The translations under genes and the position numbers were made by a program. From Epiperipatus broadwayi (Eukaryota; Onychophora; Udeonychophora; Euonychophora; Peripatidae), in contig JAQFVV010006245.1 of the NCBI GenBank assembly GCA_028023455.1, positions 5,577,276 through 5,641,275 on the forward strand: 64,000 bases of DNA, read 5' to 3'. This document shows positions 63,555 through 64,000 of the stretch, one piece after another. The notes under the pieces were generated by a model, which did no database searches, was not told the origin of the DNA, and saw only the letters and a program-made list of their open reading frames with translations. The number at the start of each line of letters is the position of its first letter. Positions within the stretch are counted from its first letter, which is position 1.

Positions 63555-64000
63555 ATATTTTAGCTAGATACTTATCGGATTTCATTAAACCTACAATCCC
63601 ATCTATTAAATCATATATTAAAAACTCTCTTCATTTTATTTCTGTTTTAAAAAGTTTAAAAATTAATGCTAGTGACATTCTGGTCAGTTTTGATGTCGTG
63701 TCTTTGTTTACAAACATTCCAATTGATGAAGCTTTAAATATAATCTCACAACGTTGCAATTTACCAGACCATATTATTGCTTTGATTAAACATTGTCTCT
63801 TAAATACATATTTTGTATACAATGGACAGCATTACAGACAAGTTTTTGGTACTCCTATGGGCTCACCTATCTCAGGAGTAATAGCTGATTTATTCATGGA
63901 ATATATAGAAACTCGTGCTTTAGAATCATCATCTTTAAAACCTCTCATTTGGCTCAGATACATAGATGACACTTTTGTCATATGGCAACATGGAAAAAAT
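63555..64000 (+). mobile_element. Second Penelope-like copy, inverted and head-to-head, cut by the window end
   Basis: The plus strand encodes ILARYLSDFIKPTIPSIKSY and continues through SFDVVSLFTNIP, GTPMGSPISGV and RYIDDTFVIWQHGKN to the window edge, in one open frame. It is almost identical to the minus copy (inverse of about 62790-63237); the only difference noticed is ATT (Ile) at about 63585 where the minus copy has ATG (Met). It starts mid-protein, so it too is 5'-truncated. Confidence 0.92.

Noticed and set aside
62966-63822. Identical 63-residue frames on both strands (62966-63157 plus, 63631-63822 minus)
   Set aside because: They are antisense shadows of the two inverted Penelope-like copies; their identity only reflects the palindrome.

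Overview
The window is nuclear DNA from an animal with a large, very AT-rich, transposon-laden genome. It has spliceosomal introns with GT..AG borders, long AT-rich non-coding stretches and many decayed retroelements of animal type (RTE, CR1-like, L1/Tx1-like, Penelope-like, Ty3/gypsy, mariner). An invertebrate is most likely; the phylum cannot be decided from the sequence.

Only one host gene is recognised: hydroxypyruvate isomerase (HYI) on the minus strand. Four exons were assembled by matching splice sites and reading phase: 24037-23842, 23601-23490, 4400-4298 and 4223-4148. They encode about 162 residues of a roughly 260-residue TIM-barrel enzyme. The C-terminal exons were not found and probably lie left of the window. 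Introns 1 and 3 are short (240 and 74 bp), but intron 2 is about 19.1 kb.

Intron 2 holds two RTE copies (5.2-9.0 kb), then a nested stack. A Penelope-like remnant is split at about 10.0 and 19.8 kb. Between the halves lie five ATT/AAT microsatellite blocks, one a 1,145-bp pure (ATT)n run, alternating with four LINE pieces. One piece is a full-length L1/Tx1-like LINE (13412-18787). Each LINE piece is bounded on both sides by the microsatellite, which suggests microsatellite-targeted insertion.

The right side (24-64 kb) is intergenic as far as can be seen and full of mobile DNA. It holds a tRNA-like SINE head (24.5 kb), a foldback (27.1 kb), a second Penelope-like remnant with inverted ends (27.9-29.1 kb), and a 2.18-kb solo LTR inside a large palindrome (29.6-32.6 kb). 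Further right are a decayed Ty3/gypsy element (34.6-37.4 kb), a deleted mariner (39.56-40.42 kb), a nearly full-length RTE (40.7-43.9 kb), a 1.18-kb solo LTR (45.1-46.3 kb) and a polyadenylated retroposed sequence (to 48.0 kb).

The most distinctive single element is at 48310-55084: a young minus-strand LTR element with 2.77-kb LTRs, a 4-bp target duplication, a polypurine tract and only 1.24 kb of non-coding interior. After it come a small RTE fragment, two related families of direct and inverted repeats (56.1-59.6 kb), several hairpins, and at the right edge a coding-competent Penelope-like element joined head-to-head with a second copy of itself.
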